Shown one piece after another: positions 43,133-51,557 of a stretch of DNA of 59,905 bases. The position numbers were made by a program, and so were the translations under genes. The notes beneath the pieces were generated by a model, which was not told where the DNA came from, did no database searches, and worked only from the letters and a program-made list of their open reading frames with translations. Positions within the stretch are counted from its first letter, which is position 1. Every line of letters starts with the position of its first letter. The DNA is from Desulfobacula sp. (GTDB lineage Bacteria; Desulfobacterota; Desulfobacteria; Desulfobacterales; Desulfobacteraceae): positions 1 through 59,905 of the forward strand of contig JAKIUJ010000002.1 of assembly GCA_021647625.1 (NCBI GenBank), read 5' to 3'.

Positions 43133-44140
43133 ATGGCGATTAAATTAGGTATCAATGGCTTTGGTAGAATCGGTAGAATGGTATTTCGTGCCGCTTTAAA
43201 AAATCCTGATGTTGAGGTTGCTGCAATTAACGATCTGACCGACACCAAAACCATTGCCCATCTTCTTGAGTATGATTCGGTTCACGGAATTTTAAATAAT
43301 GACATTTCAGCCGCTGATGATGCAATCATTGTTGATGGTAAAAAAATTCTTGTGACCGGTTTTAAAGACCCTGGACAAATTCCGTGGGCAGAATCAAATA
43401 TTGATATTGTTTGTGAATGTACTGGTTTTTTTAGAGACAGAGATGGTGCATCTAAACATTTCGAAGGCGGTGCAAGAAAAGTTCTAATTTCAGCCCCCGC
43501 CGGCAATCCGGATATCACAATCGTTATGGGGGTGAATCACGACGACTATGATCCGGCATCTCATAATATCATTTCAAATGCTTCCTGCACAACCAATTGC
43601 CTTGCGCCTGTTGCAAAGGTTTTACTTGAAAACTTTGGTATAGTTTCCGGAATGATGACAACGATTCACGCCTATACCGGTGACCAGCGCATTCTTGATT
43701 TTCCCCACAAAGATTTACGCAGGGCACGCGCAGCCGGCCTTTCCATGATTCCCACGACCACCGGGGCGGCAAAAGCGGTAGCCCTTGTATTGCCCGAACT
43801 TGAAGGCAAACTAAATGGTCTGTCCGTACGCGTGCCCACGCCCAATGTTTCCATGGTTGATTTTGTTGTTGTCACCCAAAAAAAAGATTTATCCCTCAAA
43901 GATATAAATAACGCACTGGAAAATGCTTCAAATAATCAGTTAAAGGGAATTTTGGGATTTTGCACAAAACCTCTGGTTTCCATTGATTTTAACTCCAATC
44001 CTTTATCTTCAATCGTTGATGCCTCCTGTACGGATGTTATCAACGGTAATATGGTTAAAATTTATTCCTGGTATGATAATGAAGCCGGTTATTCAAACAG
44101 GCTGATTGATCTTGCCATAATGGTTGGTGAATCCCTATAA
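43133..44140 (+). CDS. gap: Glyceraldehyde-3-phosphate dehydrogenase, type I
   Basis: This protein has 335 residues. KLGINGFGRIGRMVFRAAL is the NAD-binding start, with Asp in AINDLTD favouring NAD over NADP. SNASCTTNCLAPVAKVL carries the catalytic Cys, and HAYTGDQRILDFPHKDLRRAR and WYDNEAGYSNRLIDL complete the family. It works in glycolysis and gluconeogenesis. AGGAGG stands before the ATG. It is followed 19 bp later by tpiA. Confidence 0.96.
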   Translation: MAIKLGINGFGRIGRMVFRAALKNPDVEVAAINDLTDTKTIAHLLEYDSVHGILNNDISAADDAIIVDGKKILVTGFKDPGQIPWAESNIDIVCECTGFFRDRDGASKHFEGGARKVLISAPAGNPDITIVMGVNHDDYDPASHNIISNASCTTNCLAPVAKVLLENFGIVSGMMTTIHAYTGDQRILDFPHKDLRRARAAGLSMIPTTTGAAKAVALVLPELEGKLNGLSVRVPTPNVSMVDFVVVTQKKDLSLKDINNALENASNNQLKGILGFCTKPLVSIDFNSNPLSSIVDASCTDVINGNMVKIYSWYDNEAGYSNRLIDLAIMVGESL

Positions 44141-44159
44141 TCTTATCCGGAGGTAGACA

Positions 44160-44918
44160 ATGAGCAGAATCCCGCTCATCGCAGGCAATTGGAAAATGTA
44201 CAAAACCGGCCCTGAAGCCATAGAAACTGCAACTCAACTGGTACGCCTGTGTACTGATGTACAAGACATGGACATTATGATTGCACCCACGATGCTTTCA
44301 CTGCCCTTGGTGGCCCAAAGTGTTCAGGCAAGTAATATAAAACTTGGTTCACAGAACCTGTATTTTGAAAAAGAAGGGGCCTTTACAGGAGAAGTTTCCG
44401 CAGCAATGATAAAGGCAGCAGGTGCCCAATACGCAATTATAGGACACTCGGAAAGAAGACAATTTTTTGGTGATACCGATGCTTTAGTCAACAAAAAAAT
44501 CAGGGCAGCACTATCCTGTGGTTTAAAACCCATTTTGTGTATTGGCGAAACAGAAGAGCAACGGGATGCGGGAAAAACCTTTTTGATACTTGACAAACAG
44601 GTCTCAGATGGGTTAAAAGGCGTAGTTCTTGATGAACTGACCGATCTGGTTCTTGCATACGAACCGGTCTGGGCAATCGGCACGGGAAAAACAGCCGATA
44701 CCCTGCAGGTTGATGAAGTTCATCAATATTTGCGGTCTTTGCTTGAAAACTTGTTTTCCAAAACGTTTGCCGACAGTGTCCGAATTTTATACGGCGGATC
44801 TGTAAAACCGGCGAATGTAGCGGATCTGATGGGTATCAAGGACGTTGACGGCGCTCTTGTCGGTGGCGCAAGTCTGGATGCCGATACTTTTTTTAACATT
44901 ATAAATTATAATAGTTAA
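44160..44918 (+). CDS. tpiA: Triosephosphate isomerase
   Basis: This TIM barrel has 252 residues. GNWKMYK holds the catalytic Lys, IGHSERRQFFGD the His, LAYEPVWAIGTGKTA the catalytic Glu and flexible loop, and YGGSVKPANV the phosphate loop. It interconverts the two triose phosphates. It has a good ribosome site (GGAGG) and sits between gap and secG, the common gap-tpiA-secG order. Confidence 0.96.
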   Translation: MSRIPLIAGNWKMYKTGPEAIETATQLVRLCTDVQDMDIMIAPTMLSLPLVAQSVQASNIKLGSQNLYFEKEGAFTGEVSAAMIKAAGAQYAIIGHSERRQFFGDTDALVNKKIRAALSCGLKPILCIGETEEQRDAGKTFLILDKQVSDGLKGVVLDELTDLVLAYEPVWAIGTGKTADTLQVDEVHQYLRSLLENLFSKTFADSVRILYGGSVKPANVADLMGIKDVDGALVGGASLDADTFFNIINYNS

Positions 44919-44922
44919 CCTT

Positions 44923-45207
44923 ATGACATTAGTAGTCGCATTACACATTACAGCTTGCATCTTGTTAATATTAATTGTCTTGCTTCAAAGCGGGAAAGGT
45001 GCAGAGATGGGAGTTTCATTGGGCGGTGGCGCAGGGCAAACGCTCTTTGGAGCATCAGGGCCTGCTACCTTATTGACTAAAATCACAACAGTAGTGGCCA
45101 TTATTTTTATGGTAACCTCTCTGACACTGGCCTATATGTCCGGGCATCAGTCAGAAAGTTCGGTCATGAAAGGCAACCCAATACCGGTTGAGAAAACCAC
45201 AAAATAG
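44923..45207 (+). CDS. secG: Protein translocase subunit SecG
   Basis: This protein has 94 residues and two membrane segments: LHITACILLILIVLLQSGKGAEMG, and TKITTVVAIIFMVTSLTLAYMS. Between them lies the conserved GKGAEMGVSLGGGAGQTLFGASG loop. It belongs to the SecYEG channel. It starts 4 bp after tpiA and is the last gene of this operon; a structured repeat follows and could end transcription. Confidence 0.94.
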   Translation: MTLVVALHITACILLILIVLLQSGKGAEMGVSLGGGAGQTLFGASGPATLLTKITTVVAIIFMVTSLTLAYMSGHQSESSVMKGNPIPVEKTTK

Positions 45208-45215
45208 TTAACATA

Positions 45216-45361
45216 GTGGCTGACCGAAAACTCGTGTTTGGACGAAAAGTTGCCCATATGCAAGGCGCAAGGAATTCTGAAACCGGAGGGTACTACTGTA
45301 CATGAGGATTTCAGGATTTTGCAGCAACAAAGCAGATGGGTGAGTTTTCGTTCAAACACTA
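45216..45361. repeat. Structured intergenic repeat, copy 1
   Basis: The element runs from GTGGCTGACCGAAAACTCG to the AAACACTAA at 45354-45362. GTGTTTGGACGAAAA near its left end is the inverse complement of TTTTCGTTCAAACAC near its right end with one mismatch. An inner CTGAAA/TTTCAG pair encloses TACTACTGTA. A second copy is at 51348-51515. It separates secG from the tRNA gene. Confidence 0.75.
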
Positions 45362-45381
45362 ACATACGCATTTAATATTTT

Positions 45382-45466
45382 GCCGAAGTGGTGGAACTGG
45401 TAGACACGCACGCTTGAGGGGCGTGTGGGGCAACCCGTGGGAGTTCAAATCTCCCCTTCGGCACCA
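45382..45466 (+). tRNA. tRNA-Leu (anticodon GAG)
   Basis: The acceptor stem GCCGAAG (45382-45388) pairs with CTTCGGC (45456-45462). The anticodon stem CACGC/GCGTG encloses loop TTGAGGG, giving anticodon GAG for CUC and CUU codons. A long variable arm typical of class II tRNAs follows, then the T-arm GGAG-TTCAAAT-CTCC, discriminator A and encoded CCA. The total length, 85 nt, is normal for tRNA-Leu. Confidence 0.95.
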
Positions 45467-45558
45467 TAATAATAAAAGAGCTGCGGGCAATATTTGTTCG
45501 TGGCTTTCTGTGTTTTTCCTAATTGTATGCTTAATTTAAGGAATAGGGCCAAGCACTT

Positions 45559-45747
45559 ATGGAAAATAAAAGAAATTGTTATAAATGTCAGTTTTATTAT
45601 GTTACCTGGGAAGAACAACATCCGAATGGATGTAAAGCACTTAAATTCAAATCCAGGCAATTACCAAGCGTTGTTGTATTCCAGTCCTCTGGAAAACCTT
45701 GCGAATATTATAAAAAAAAAGTGCAGAAGCTACCTGAATCATCTTGA
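45559..45747 (+). CDS. Small conserved Cys-rich protein
   Basis: This 62-residue protein contains CYKCQFYYVTWEEQHPNGC, then KFKSRQLPSVVVFQSSGKPC. Four Cys residues (7, 10, 25, 48) in this spacing and the CxxFYxTW...PxGCxA...FKSxxLPS...SSGxxC pattern are those of a short family common in anaerobic and delta-class bacteria, sometimes mislabelled as uracil-DNA glycosylase. The Cys set suggests a small zinc site. The function is unknown. A longer overlapping frame on the same strand (45494-45784) has no such pattern. Confidence 0.75.
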   Translation: MENKRNCYKCQFYYVTWEEQHPNGCKALKFKSRQLPSVVVFQSSGKPCEYYKKKVQKLPESS

Positions 45748-45780
45748 TTTGTTAATATTTTTACTTATCTTAACTCTATT

Positions 45781-47526
45781 ATGAAAAATAAAAAAAATAT
45801 CATTTCCCAGTATCCTAGAAAAATAGAAAAAGAGCTTGGCGAATTTTTAAATAAAAAATTCGGTGGGAGTGTCAAAATCATCAACCCTTCTGTGGTTCCA
45901 CAACCTGAATCAATAACAGGAAAATCAACATCCAAAAAGAAAACAGAACTGTTGAATTTTAATATTAAACCCAAAGAACTGATTGATTATCTCGATCATT
46001 ATGTCATCAGGCAGGCAAAGGCAAAAAGTGTTCTCGCAACAAAAATATGTACCCACTTTAACCGTATCCGCCATGCCAAAAGCAGTGAAGAGGGCATTTT
46101 AAAAATTACCGGTAATATCAAATCCAATATTTTAATGCTTGGACCCACGGGTATTGGAAAGACATATCTTATAAAACTAATTGCCAAAAGAATTGGCGTA
46201 CCATTTGTAAAAGCGGATGCAACAAAATTTTCTGAAACCGGATATGTCGGTGGTGATGTTGAGGATCTTATCCGGGACCTGGTTCGAGAAGCTGATGAAG
46301 ACATTGAACTTGCCGAATGCGGAATTGTTTATATTGATGAAATCGATAAAATTGCATCAAGTCCGAATGTGATTGGTGCCCAGGTATCGAGGACAGGTGT
46401 TCAGCGAGCACTCCTAAAACCCATGGAGGAGACCGATGTTGACCTGAAAGTTCCCCATGATCCCGTATCCATGATGCAGGAACTGGAATCTTTTCAAAGG
46501 ACCGGCAAACGAAGTAAAAAAAGAGTAAACACCGCCAATATCCTTTTTATCGTCAGCGGGGCCTTTTCAGAATTGTCCGAAGTGATCAAAAAAAGGTTAT
46601 CAAAACAGACTATTGGATTTGGATCAACTTTGATCAAGTCCCAAAATACCCAGGATCTATTAAAGCAAACCAAGGCCCAAGACCTTGTAAATTTTGGTTT
46701 TGAATCTGAATTTATCGGTCGATTACCTGTGCGGTGTATTTTAGAAACCTTGACCGAAAAAGATCTATTCGATATTCTTAAGATGCCGAATAATCCTGTC
46801 ATCTTAAGCAAACGGCTTGATTTTACTGCGTATGATATAAATATTATTTTTACCGATGATGCCTTAAACCTTCTTGCCAAACGCGCCTACAAAGAGAACA
46901 CGGGTGCCAGGGGGCTTGTCAGTGCTGTTGAAGAAGCACTGCTTGTCTTTGAAGAAAATCTGCCTTCTCAAAAAATCACTCAATTTGTCATTACAAAAGA
47001 GGTGATAAAACACCCACAAACACATCTTAAAAAGCTTATTTCAAATAAGGACCCAAAAAAATGGAATAATCTTTATGAAACAGCTTTCAATGATCATAAG
47101 GAGTATATTTCCACTTATTTAAAGAATAATTGGAAAACTTTTTCCATTCGACATGGGTTGACTCTTTCAGAGGTTAGATGTGATATGGTTGCTCATTACT
47201 TTTGTAACCACGTAATGGAAATTAAAGATGCGATTAAAAGAATCAAAAAATTTCATGATTCTATTAAAAAAATTGAACTTGAAGTCTCAAAAAGCTATGA
47301 TCTTAATATTATATTTGAAGAAGATGCCGTTGATTTTTTAATTGAACAGTTTATCCAGCACCAGGCAAGCTGTGAGGAAATACTGACCAAATTTTATGAT
47401 AATTATTATGACGGATTTAATCTTGTCCGTGAAAAAACAGGAAAAAACAGATTTTTTCTATCAAAAAATGCTTTAGTTAACCATAAAACCTACCTTAACG
47501 AACTAATTAGGAAAGAAATAACATGA
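45781..47526 (+). CDS. ClpX-like AAA+ unfoldase without zinc-binding domain, with C-terminal extension
   Basis: This protein has 581 residues; ClpX is usually about 420. It lacks the N-terminal Cys4 zinc domain but matches ClpX from PKELIDYLDHYVIRQAKAKSVL onward. Walker A GPTGIGKT lies near 121, the pore loop GYVGGD near 153, Walker B GIVYIDEIDK near 181, and IGFGS near 278 corresponds to the IGF loop by which ClpX binds ClpP. Sensor-2 ARG is in ENTGARGLVSAVE. After about residue 420 an extra Lys-rich helical region follows. ATGA overlap with ahbC couples it to the heme genes. It is probably a ClpX paralog acting on specific substrates; docking to ClpP is inferred. Confidence 0.82.
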   Translation: MKNKKNIISQYPRKIEKELGEFLNKKFGGSVKIINPSVVPQPESITGKSTSKKKTELLNFNIKPKELIDYLDHYVIRQAKAKSVLATKICTHFNRIRHAKSSEEGILKITGNIKSNILMLGPTGIGKTYLIKLIAKRIGVPFVKADATKFSETGYVGGDVEDLIRDLVREADEDIELAECGIVYIDEIDKIASSPNVIGAQVSRTGVQRALLKPMEETDVDLKVPHDPVSMMQELESFQRTGKRSKKRVNTANILFIVSGAFSELSEVIKKRLSKQTIGFGSTLIKSQNTQDLLKQTKAQDLVNFGFESEFIGRLPVRCILETLTEKDLFDILKMPNNPVILSKRLDFTAYDINIIFTDDALNLLAKRAYKENTGARGLVSAVEEALLVFEENLPSQKITQFVITKEVIKHPQTHLKKLISNKDPKKWNNLYETAFNDHKEYISTYLKNNWKTFSIRHGLTLSEVRCDMVAHYFCNHVMEIKDAIKRIKKFHDSIKKIELEVSKSYDLNIIFEEDAVDFLIEQFIQHQASCEEILTKFYDNYYDGFNLVREKTGKNRFFLSKNALVNHKTYLNELIRKEIT

Positions 47527-48713
47527 TTGGAATTTCAAAGCTTTATTGTGCCACTGTCGAGCCATCGGATGCTTTAAGATACTCAAGACAATCAAATGAA
47601 CTGCCCTCTCATCTTCTACAGTTTTCAAAAGATAAAAAGCCCGTAGTCGTTTGGAATATGACGCGTCGTTGCAATCTAAAATGTGTTCACTGTTACGCCA
47701 GGTCCGAGGATATTTCCTACGACAATGAATTAAATCATGAACAAAGTCTTGCCATGATTGATGATCTTGCGGACTTTGGTGTGCCTGTTTTGTTATTTTC
47801 AGGTGGAGAACCCCTTGTACACCCCCGTCTTATCGAATATGCACAATATGCGGTCAAAAAAGGCATGAGAGCTGTAATTTCAACCAATGGAACCTTAATC
47901 ACAAAGGAAAAAGCCAAGCTTTTAAAAGAGATCGGCTTGTCCTACGTCGGTATCAGCCTTGATGGCTTGGAGGCAACCCATGATAAATTCAGAGGGGTCA
48001 AGGGCTCGTATAAAAAAGCCATGGCCGCCATTGAAAATTGTCAGCAAGCCGGTATTAAAGTGGGATTGCGATTCACTATCAACAAAAGAAATGTAAATGA
48101 TATACCTGGTATTTTTGATCTTCTTGAACAAAAAAATATCCCCAGGGCCTGTTTTTACCACCTGGTCTATTCAGGCCGCGGGTCGGAAATTGCTAAAGAA
48201 GACCTGTCGCATGAAGATACACGAAAAGTGCTTGATTTAATCATGGACCGAACAAAAGACTTGCACGACCGGAATATACCCAAAGAGGTTTTAACCGTGG
48301 ATAACCATGCAGACGGGCCCTATGTCTACCAGCGCCTTTTGGATGAAGATCCCGAAAGAGCTGCTGAGGTTTTAGAGTTGCTTGAGATGAATGAAGGCAA
48401 TAACTCAGGCCGTGGTATTGGCTGCATCTCATGGGACGGTGAAGTTCATCCTGATCAGTTCTGGCGTGAAAAAACCCTTGGTAATATTAAAGACATGCCC
48501 TTTTCCAAGATCTGGACAAATGAAGACAATGACTTTCTGATGAAAATGAAAGAGAAAAAAAAGCATGTTAAAGGCCGGTGCGCCCAGTGCAAATGGCTTG
48601 ATATTTGCGCCGGAAATTTCAGGGCAAGAGCGGAATCTGTTGCCAATGATCCCTGGGACAGTGATCCTGCATGCTATCTTACAGATGAAGAGATCAAAAA
48701 GGAGAAATCATAA
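47523..48713 (+). CDS. ahbC: 12,18-didecarboxysiroheme deacetylase (radical SAM)
   Basis: This protein has 396 residues. The start MIGISKLYC and SHLLQFSKDKKPVVVWNMTRRC are the AhbC hallmark. The radical-SAM cluster motif is CNLKCVHC, with GGEP further on. C-terminal Cys residues (GCISWDG; CAQCKWLDIC) are for an auxiliary 4Fe-4S cluster. It removes the two acetate side chains of didecarboxysiroheme to give Fe-coproporphyrin III. It follows the ClpX-like gene by ATGA and precedes hemB by TAATG. Confidence 0.93.
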   Translation: MIGISKLYCATVEPSDALRYSRQSNELPSHLLQFSKDKKPVVVWNMTRRCNLKCVHCYARSEDISYDNELNHEQSLAMIDDLADFGVPVLLFSGGEPLVHPRLIEYAQYAVKKGMRAVISTNGTLITKEKAKLLKEIGLSYVGISLDGLEATHDKFRGVKGSYKKAMAAIENCQQAGIKVGLRFTINKRNVNDIPGIFDLLEQKNIPRACFYHLVYSGRGSEIAKEDLSHEDTRKVLDLIMDRTKDLHDRNIPKEVLTVDNHADGPYVYQRLLDEDPERAAEVLELLEMNEGNNSGRGIGCISWDGEVHPDQFWREKTLGNIKDMPFSKIWTNEDNDFLMKMKEKKKHVKGRCAQCKWLDICAGNFRARAESVANDPWDSDPACYLTDEEIKKEKS

Positions 48714-49687
48714 TGCTGTTCCCAGATTTTCGGGGAAGACGATTGAGAGCCAGTTCTAATTTCCGCAGAATGATACGTGAAACCACCCTCTCACGCAATG
48801 ATTTGATTTTACCCCTGTTTGCCATTGAAGGAAAATCAGTTAAAAAACCCATAGAATCCATGCCTGGACATTTCCAACTTTCGGTTGATCATATTGTCAA
48901 AACGGCACAAAAAGCCAATGACGAAGGCATTCCGGCGATTATATTATTTGGTGTGCCGGATAAAAAAGATCCTCTTGCCACCCGAGCCTATGCACCGGAT
49001 TCTATTGTTCAAAAAGCAATTTATGCTGTTAAAGAGAAAGTACCGGATATTAGTGTGATTACCGATGTTTGTCTTTGCGGATACATGGATCACGGTCATT
49101 GCGGTGTTGTGGATAAAGGTATCATTGATAACGATGCCTCTCTTGACCTTCTGGCAAAAACAGCGCTGTCACATGCAAAGGCCGGTGCAGACATGGTCGC
49201 CCCATCCGATATGATGGATGGCAGGGTTGCTGAAATTCGAGGACTTCTTGATGATGAGGGGTATTCCCATATTCCGATCATGTCTTATGCCGTTAAATAC
49301 AGTTCCGCCTTTTACGGACCATTCCGGCAAGCTGCGGAATCAGCTCCGCAATTTGGTGACAGAAAAACCTACCAGATGGATCCTGCCAATTCCAACGAAG
49401 CCATCAGGGAAGCCACCATGGATATCGAGGAAGGTGCCGATATCATCATGGTTAAGCCCGCCCTGTCCTATCTCGATATTATTTATCGGCTAAAAGAAGA
49501 GATTGATCTTCCCATTGCAGCATATAATGTCAGTGGCGAATACTCCATTATGAAGGCCGGTGAAATCATGGGTTGGGTTAATGCCCGGGAAATGATCATG
49601 GAAACACTATTATCCATAAAAAGAGCAGGTGCTGATTTGATACTGACATATTCCTCTATCGATGTTGCAAGGGAGTTAAATAAATAA
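48713..49687 (+). CDS. hemB: Delta-aminolevulinic acid dehydratase (porphobilinogen synthase)
   Basis: This TIM barrel has 324 residues. DVCLCGYMDHGHCG contains the three Cys residues of the catalytic zinc site, so it is the zinc-dependent form. KYSSAFYGPFRQAAESAP carries one Schiff-base Lys and MVKPALSYLDII the other. It joins two aminolevulinates into porphobilinogen, early in tetrapyrrole synthesis. TAATG junctions on both sides tie it to ahbC and ahbD. Confidence 0.95.
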   Translation: MLFPDFRGRRLRASSNFRRMIRETTLSRNDLILPLFAIEGKSVKKPIESMPGHFQLSVDHIVKTAQKANDEGIPAIILFGVPDKKDPLATRAYAPDSIVQKAIYAVKEKVPDISVITDVCLCGYMDHGHCGVVDKGIIDNDASLDLLAKTALSHAKAGADMVAPSDMMDGRVAEIRGLLDDEGYSHIPIMSYAVKYSSAFYGPFRQAAESAPQFGDRKTYQMDPANSNEAIREATMDIEEGADIIMVKPALSYLDIIYRLKEEIDLPIAAYNVSGEYSIMKAGEIMGWVNAREMIMETLLSIKRAGADLILTYSSIDVARELNK

Positions 49688-50781
49688 TGAATCATCCCCA
49701 CGGACAAGGAACAAAACCCGATACAAAGCCAGGTGCCGATATCATACGTCTTGTGGCTTGGGAAACAACCCGGCGGTGCAATCTTAAATGCAAGCATTGT
49801 CGTGCCGTTGCCGAAGACCATCCATATGAAAATGAACTGGATACAAAAGCGTCTTTCAAGCTGCTTGAGCAAATTTCAGAGGTGGGCAACCCCATTATCA
49901 TTTTAACGGGTGGAGAACCCCTTCTCCGTGATGATATTTTTGATATCGCAGCCTATGGCACCAAGTTGGGCCTTCGTATGGTGATGGCCCCTAACGGGAC
50001 CCTGATTACTCCTGAAACTGCCAAAAAAATGAAAGACTCCGGTATTAAACGAATCAGTATCAGCCTGGATGGTTCTACCCCAAACACCCATGATGCATTC
50101 AGGGGGGTTAAAGGGGCCTATAAAAGCGCTATGCAAGGCATCGAAGTCGCAAAAACCGCTGGTATTGAATTTCAAATAAATACAACGATTACAAAAACAA
50201 ATCTTGATCAAATCCCAAAAATCCTTGCATTGGCTGAAGAATTAGGAGCTGTTGCCCATCATATTTTTCTTCTTGTACCGACAGGTCGTGGCAAATACAT
50301 TGCTGACAGTGAGATTAATGCCAATGAGTACGAGGAAACCTTGAACTGGTTTTATGATCAAAGAGAAAAAACCAAGCTACAGCTCAAAGCCACCTGTGCA
50401 CCGCATTATTATCGAATCCTGCGACAGCGTGCTAAAGAAGATGGCAAAAAAGTTACATTTGAAACCCATGGATTAGATGCCGTCACCCGGGGCTGCTTAG
50501 CCGGAACAGGATTTTGCTTTATTTCCCATGTTGGCCGCGTTCAAACCTGCGGATTTCTTGATGTTACCTGTGGAGATGTTACCAGACAAACCTTTAAGGA
50601 CATATGGGATAACTCCCAGGTATTTAATCAATTAAGAGATTTTACAAACCTGGAAAGCAAATGCGGTATCTGTGAATTCAAGCGGGTCTGCGGCGGGTGC
50701 AGGGCCCGTGCCTACGAGGCAACCGGCAGCTATTTAGAAGAAGAACCTTTGTGTTCCTATCAACCTGCAAAAACCAAATAA
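49687..50781 (+). CDS. ahbD: Heme b synthase (radical SAM)
   Basis: This protein has 364 residues. The radical-SAM motif CNLKCKHC follows LVAWETTRR; GGEPLL and SISLDG match the fold, and the C-terminal CGICEFKRVCGGCRARAYEATG is a SPASM-like auxiliary cluster site of AhbD. It decarboxylates two propionates of Fe-coproporphyrin III to vinyl groups, giving heme b, the last step of the siroheme route used by sulfate reducers and archaea. The AhbA/AhbB decarboxylase genes are not in this window. A terminator follows directly. Confidence 0.93.
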   Translation: MNHPHGQGTKPDTKPGADIIRLVAWETTRRCNLKCKHCRAVAEDHPYENELDTKASFKLLEQISEVGNPIIILTGGEPLLRDDIFDIAAYGTKLGLRMVMAPNGTLITPETAKKMKDSGIKRISISLDGSTPNTHDAFRGVKGAYKSAMQGIEVAKTAGIEFQINTTITKTNLDQIPKILALAEELGAVAHHIFLLVPTGRGKYIADSEINANEYEETLNWFYDQREKTKLQLKATCAPHYYRILRQRAKEDGKKVTFETHGLDAVTRGCLAGTGFCFISHVGRVQTCGFLDVTCGDVTRQTFKDIWDNSQVFNQLRDFTNLESKCGICEFKRVCGGCRARAYEATGSYLEEEPLCSYQPAKTK

Positions 50782-50784
50782 AAA

Positions 50785-50822
50785 GGGGCGGAAAGAATTA
50801 ATTCTTCCCGCCTCCTTTTTTT
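50785..50822 (+). terminator. Rho-independent terminator after ahbD
   Basis: The 13-bp arms GGCGGAAAGAATT and AATTCTTCCCGCC differ at one pair and abut with almost no loop (50787-50813). A T7 run follows at 50816-50822. It starts 4 nt after the ahbD stop and ends the AAA+-ahbC-hemB-ahbD unit. Confidence 0.85.
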
Positions 50823-50859
50823 GTTCCATCAATTTTAAAATTGCGCTGTGTATTTTAAA

Positions 50860-51048
50860 TTAAGTTTTAATCAGATTTTTCGTAAGCCCCGCTGCAATCA
50901 ACAACCCCGATCCTATACCCAAAAGTGCAAAGGGTGCAGGTAACGGATTCACAGCAAAGTACTGCCCGATTTTATCTGCGTGAGCAAACACGGGATAAAA
51001 AAATATAGCAGTTATGAATATGGCATACAGTATAATATTGCGTTTCAT
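50860..51048 (-). CDS. Very short exported protein with PEP-CTERM/VPLPA-like C-terminus
   Basis: This protein has 62 residues. The N-terminal signal peptide is MKRNIILYAIFITAIFFYPVFAHA, with a cut predicted after AHA. Only about a dozen residues (DKIGQYFAV) separate it from NPLPAPFALLGIGSGLLIAAGLTKN, which has the form of a PEP-CTERM/VPLPA sorting signal: a Pro-rich motif, a hydrophobic helix with GSGLL, and a basic end. GGAGG lies 6 nt before ATG 51048; the frame open to 51195 has no support. A strong sigma-54 candidate lies 87 nt upstream. PEP-CTERM proteins are sorted by exosortase, not seen here. Confidence 0.75.
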   Translation of the reverse strand: MKRNIILYAIFITAIFFYPVFAHADKIGQYFAVNPLPAPFALLGIGSGLLIAAGLTKNLIKT

Positions 51049-51134
51049 TTCAATCCTCCACTCTCTTGCGATAAAAAGAAATATTCTTTCAAATATTTTG
51101 TCTTCTTGTTTAATTTTCATTTTATTATGTACAG

Positions 51135-51150
51135 AGCAAAGAGTGTACCA
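51135..51150 (-). promoter_or_regulatory. Sigma-54 (-24/-12) promoter candidate of the PEP-CTERM-like gene
   Basis: Read on the minus strand, TGGTACACTCTTTGCT differs from the consensus TGGCAC-N5-TTGCW only at one place, and GG and GC are 10 bp apart. It lies 87 nt upstream of the 62-residue gene. PEP-CTERM genes are known to be sigma-54 dependent in some proteobacteria, which supports the call. Confidence 0.62.
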
Positions 51151-51347
51151 AGTCGTTATTTTTTCACAATTTAAAACAAAATATTCTTTAAACACAATGC
51201 TTTACCATTAAAGACACAGCAAGTTTATAAAATTTTTGTATCAACGATTATGAAAACAATTAAACAAATTTATGTATTTTTTTTCTTAGTTTTTATAACA
51301 TTTTTTTAAAGTCTTCTTTTGTGATATACTACAAAGCATTCTAATTT

Positions 51348-51515
51348 GTGGCTGACCGAAAACTCGTGTTTGGACGGCTCGTAGAGGAGCAAAGCTCACA
51401 AAGTTGCCCATATGCAAGGCGCAAGAACTGCTGAAACCGGAGTGTACTATAGTACATGAGGATTTCAGGATTTTGCAGCAACGAAGCAGATGTGTGGGTT
51501 TTCGTCCAAACACTA
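51348..51515. repeat. Structured intergenic repeat, copy 2
   Basis: This shares with 45216-45361 the left end GTGGCTGACCGAAAACTCG, the middle TTGCCCATATGCAAGGCGCA, CATGAGGATTTCAGGATTTT and the right end. The terminal arms (GTGTTTGGACG... and CGTCCAAACAC) are complementary. It has about 22 extra bases after the left arm, including the mini-hairpin GAGC-AAA-GCTC. It lies in the otherwise empty gap 51151-51557, before the TPR/barrel gene. Confidence 0.75.
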
Positions 51516-51557
51516 ATTTGATATTTTAATCGCTACCAATAACAATCGGTCGTTTGA

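Noticed and set aside
45494-45784. 96-codon plus-strand frame overlapping the small Cys-rich gene
   Set aside because: Its composition is not protein-like and it overlaps 45559-45747 in another frame, whose Cys pattern is that of a conserved small family.
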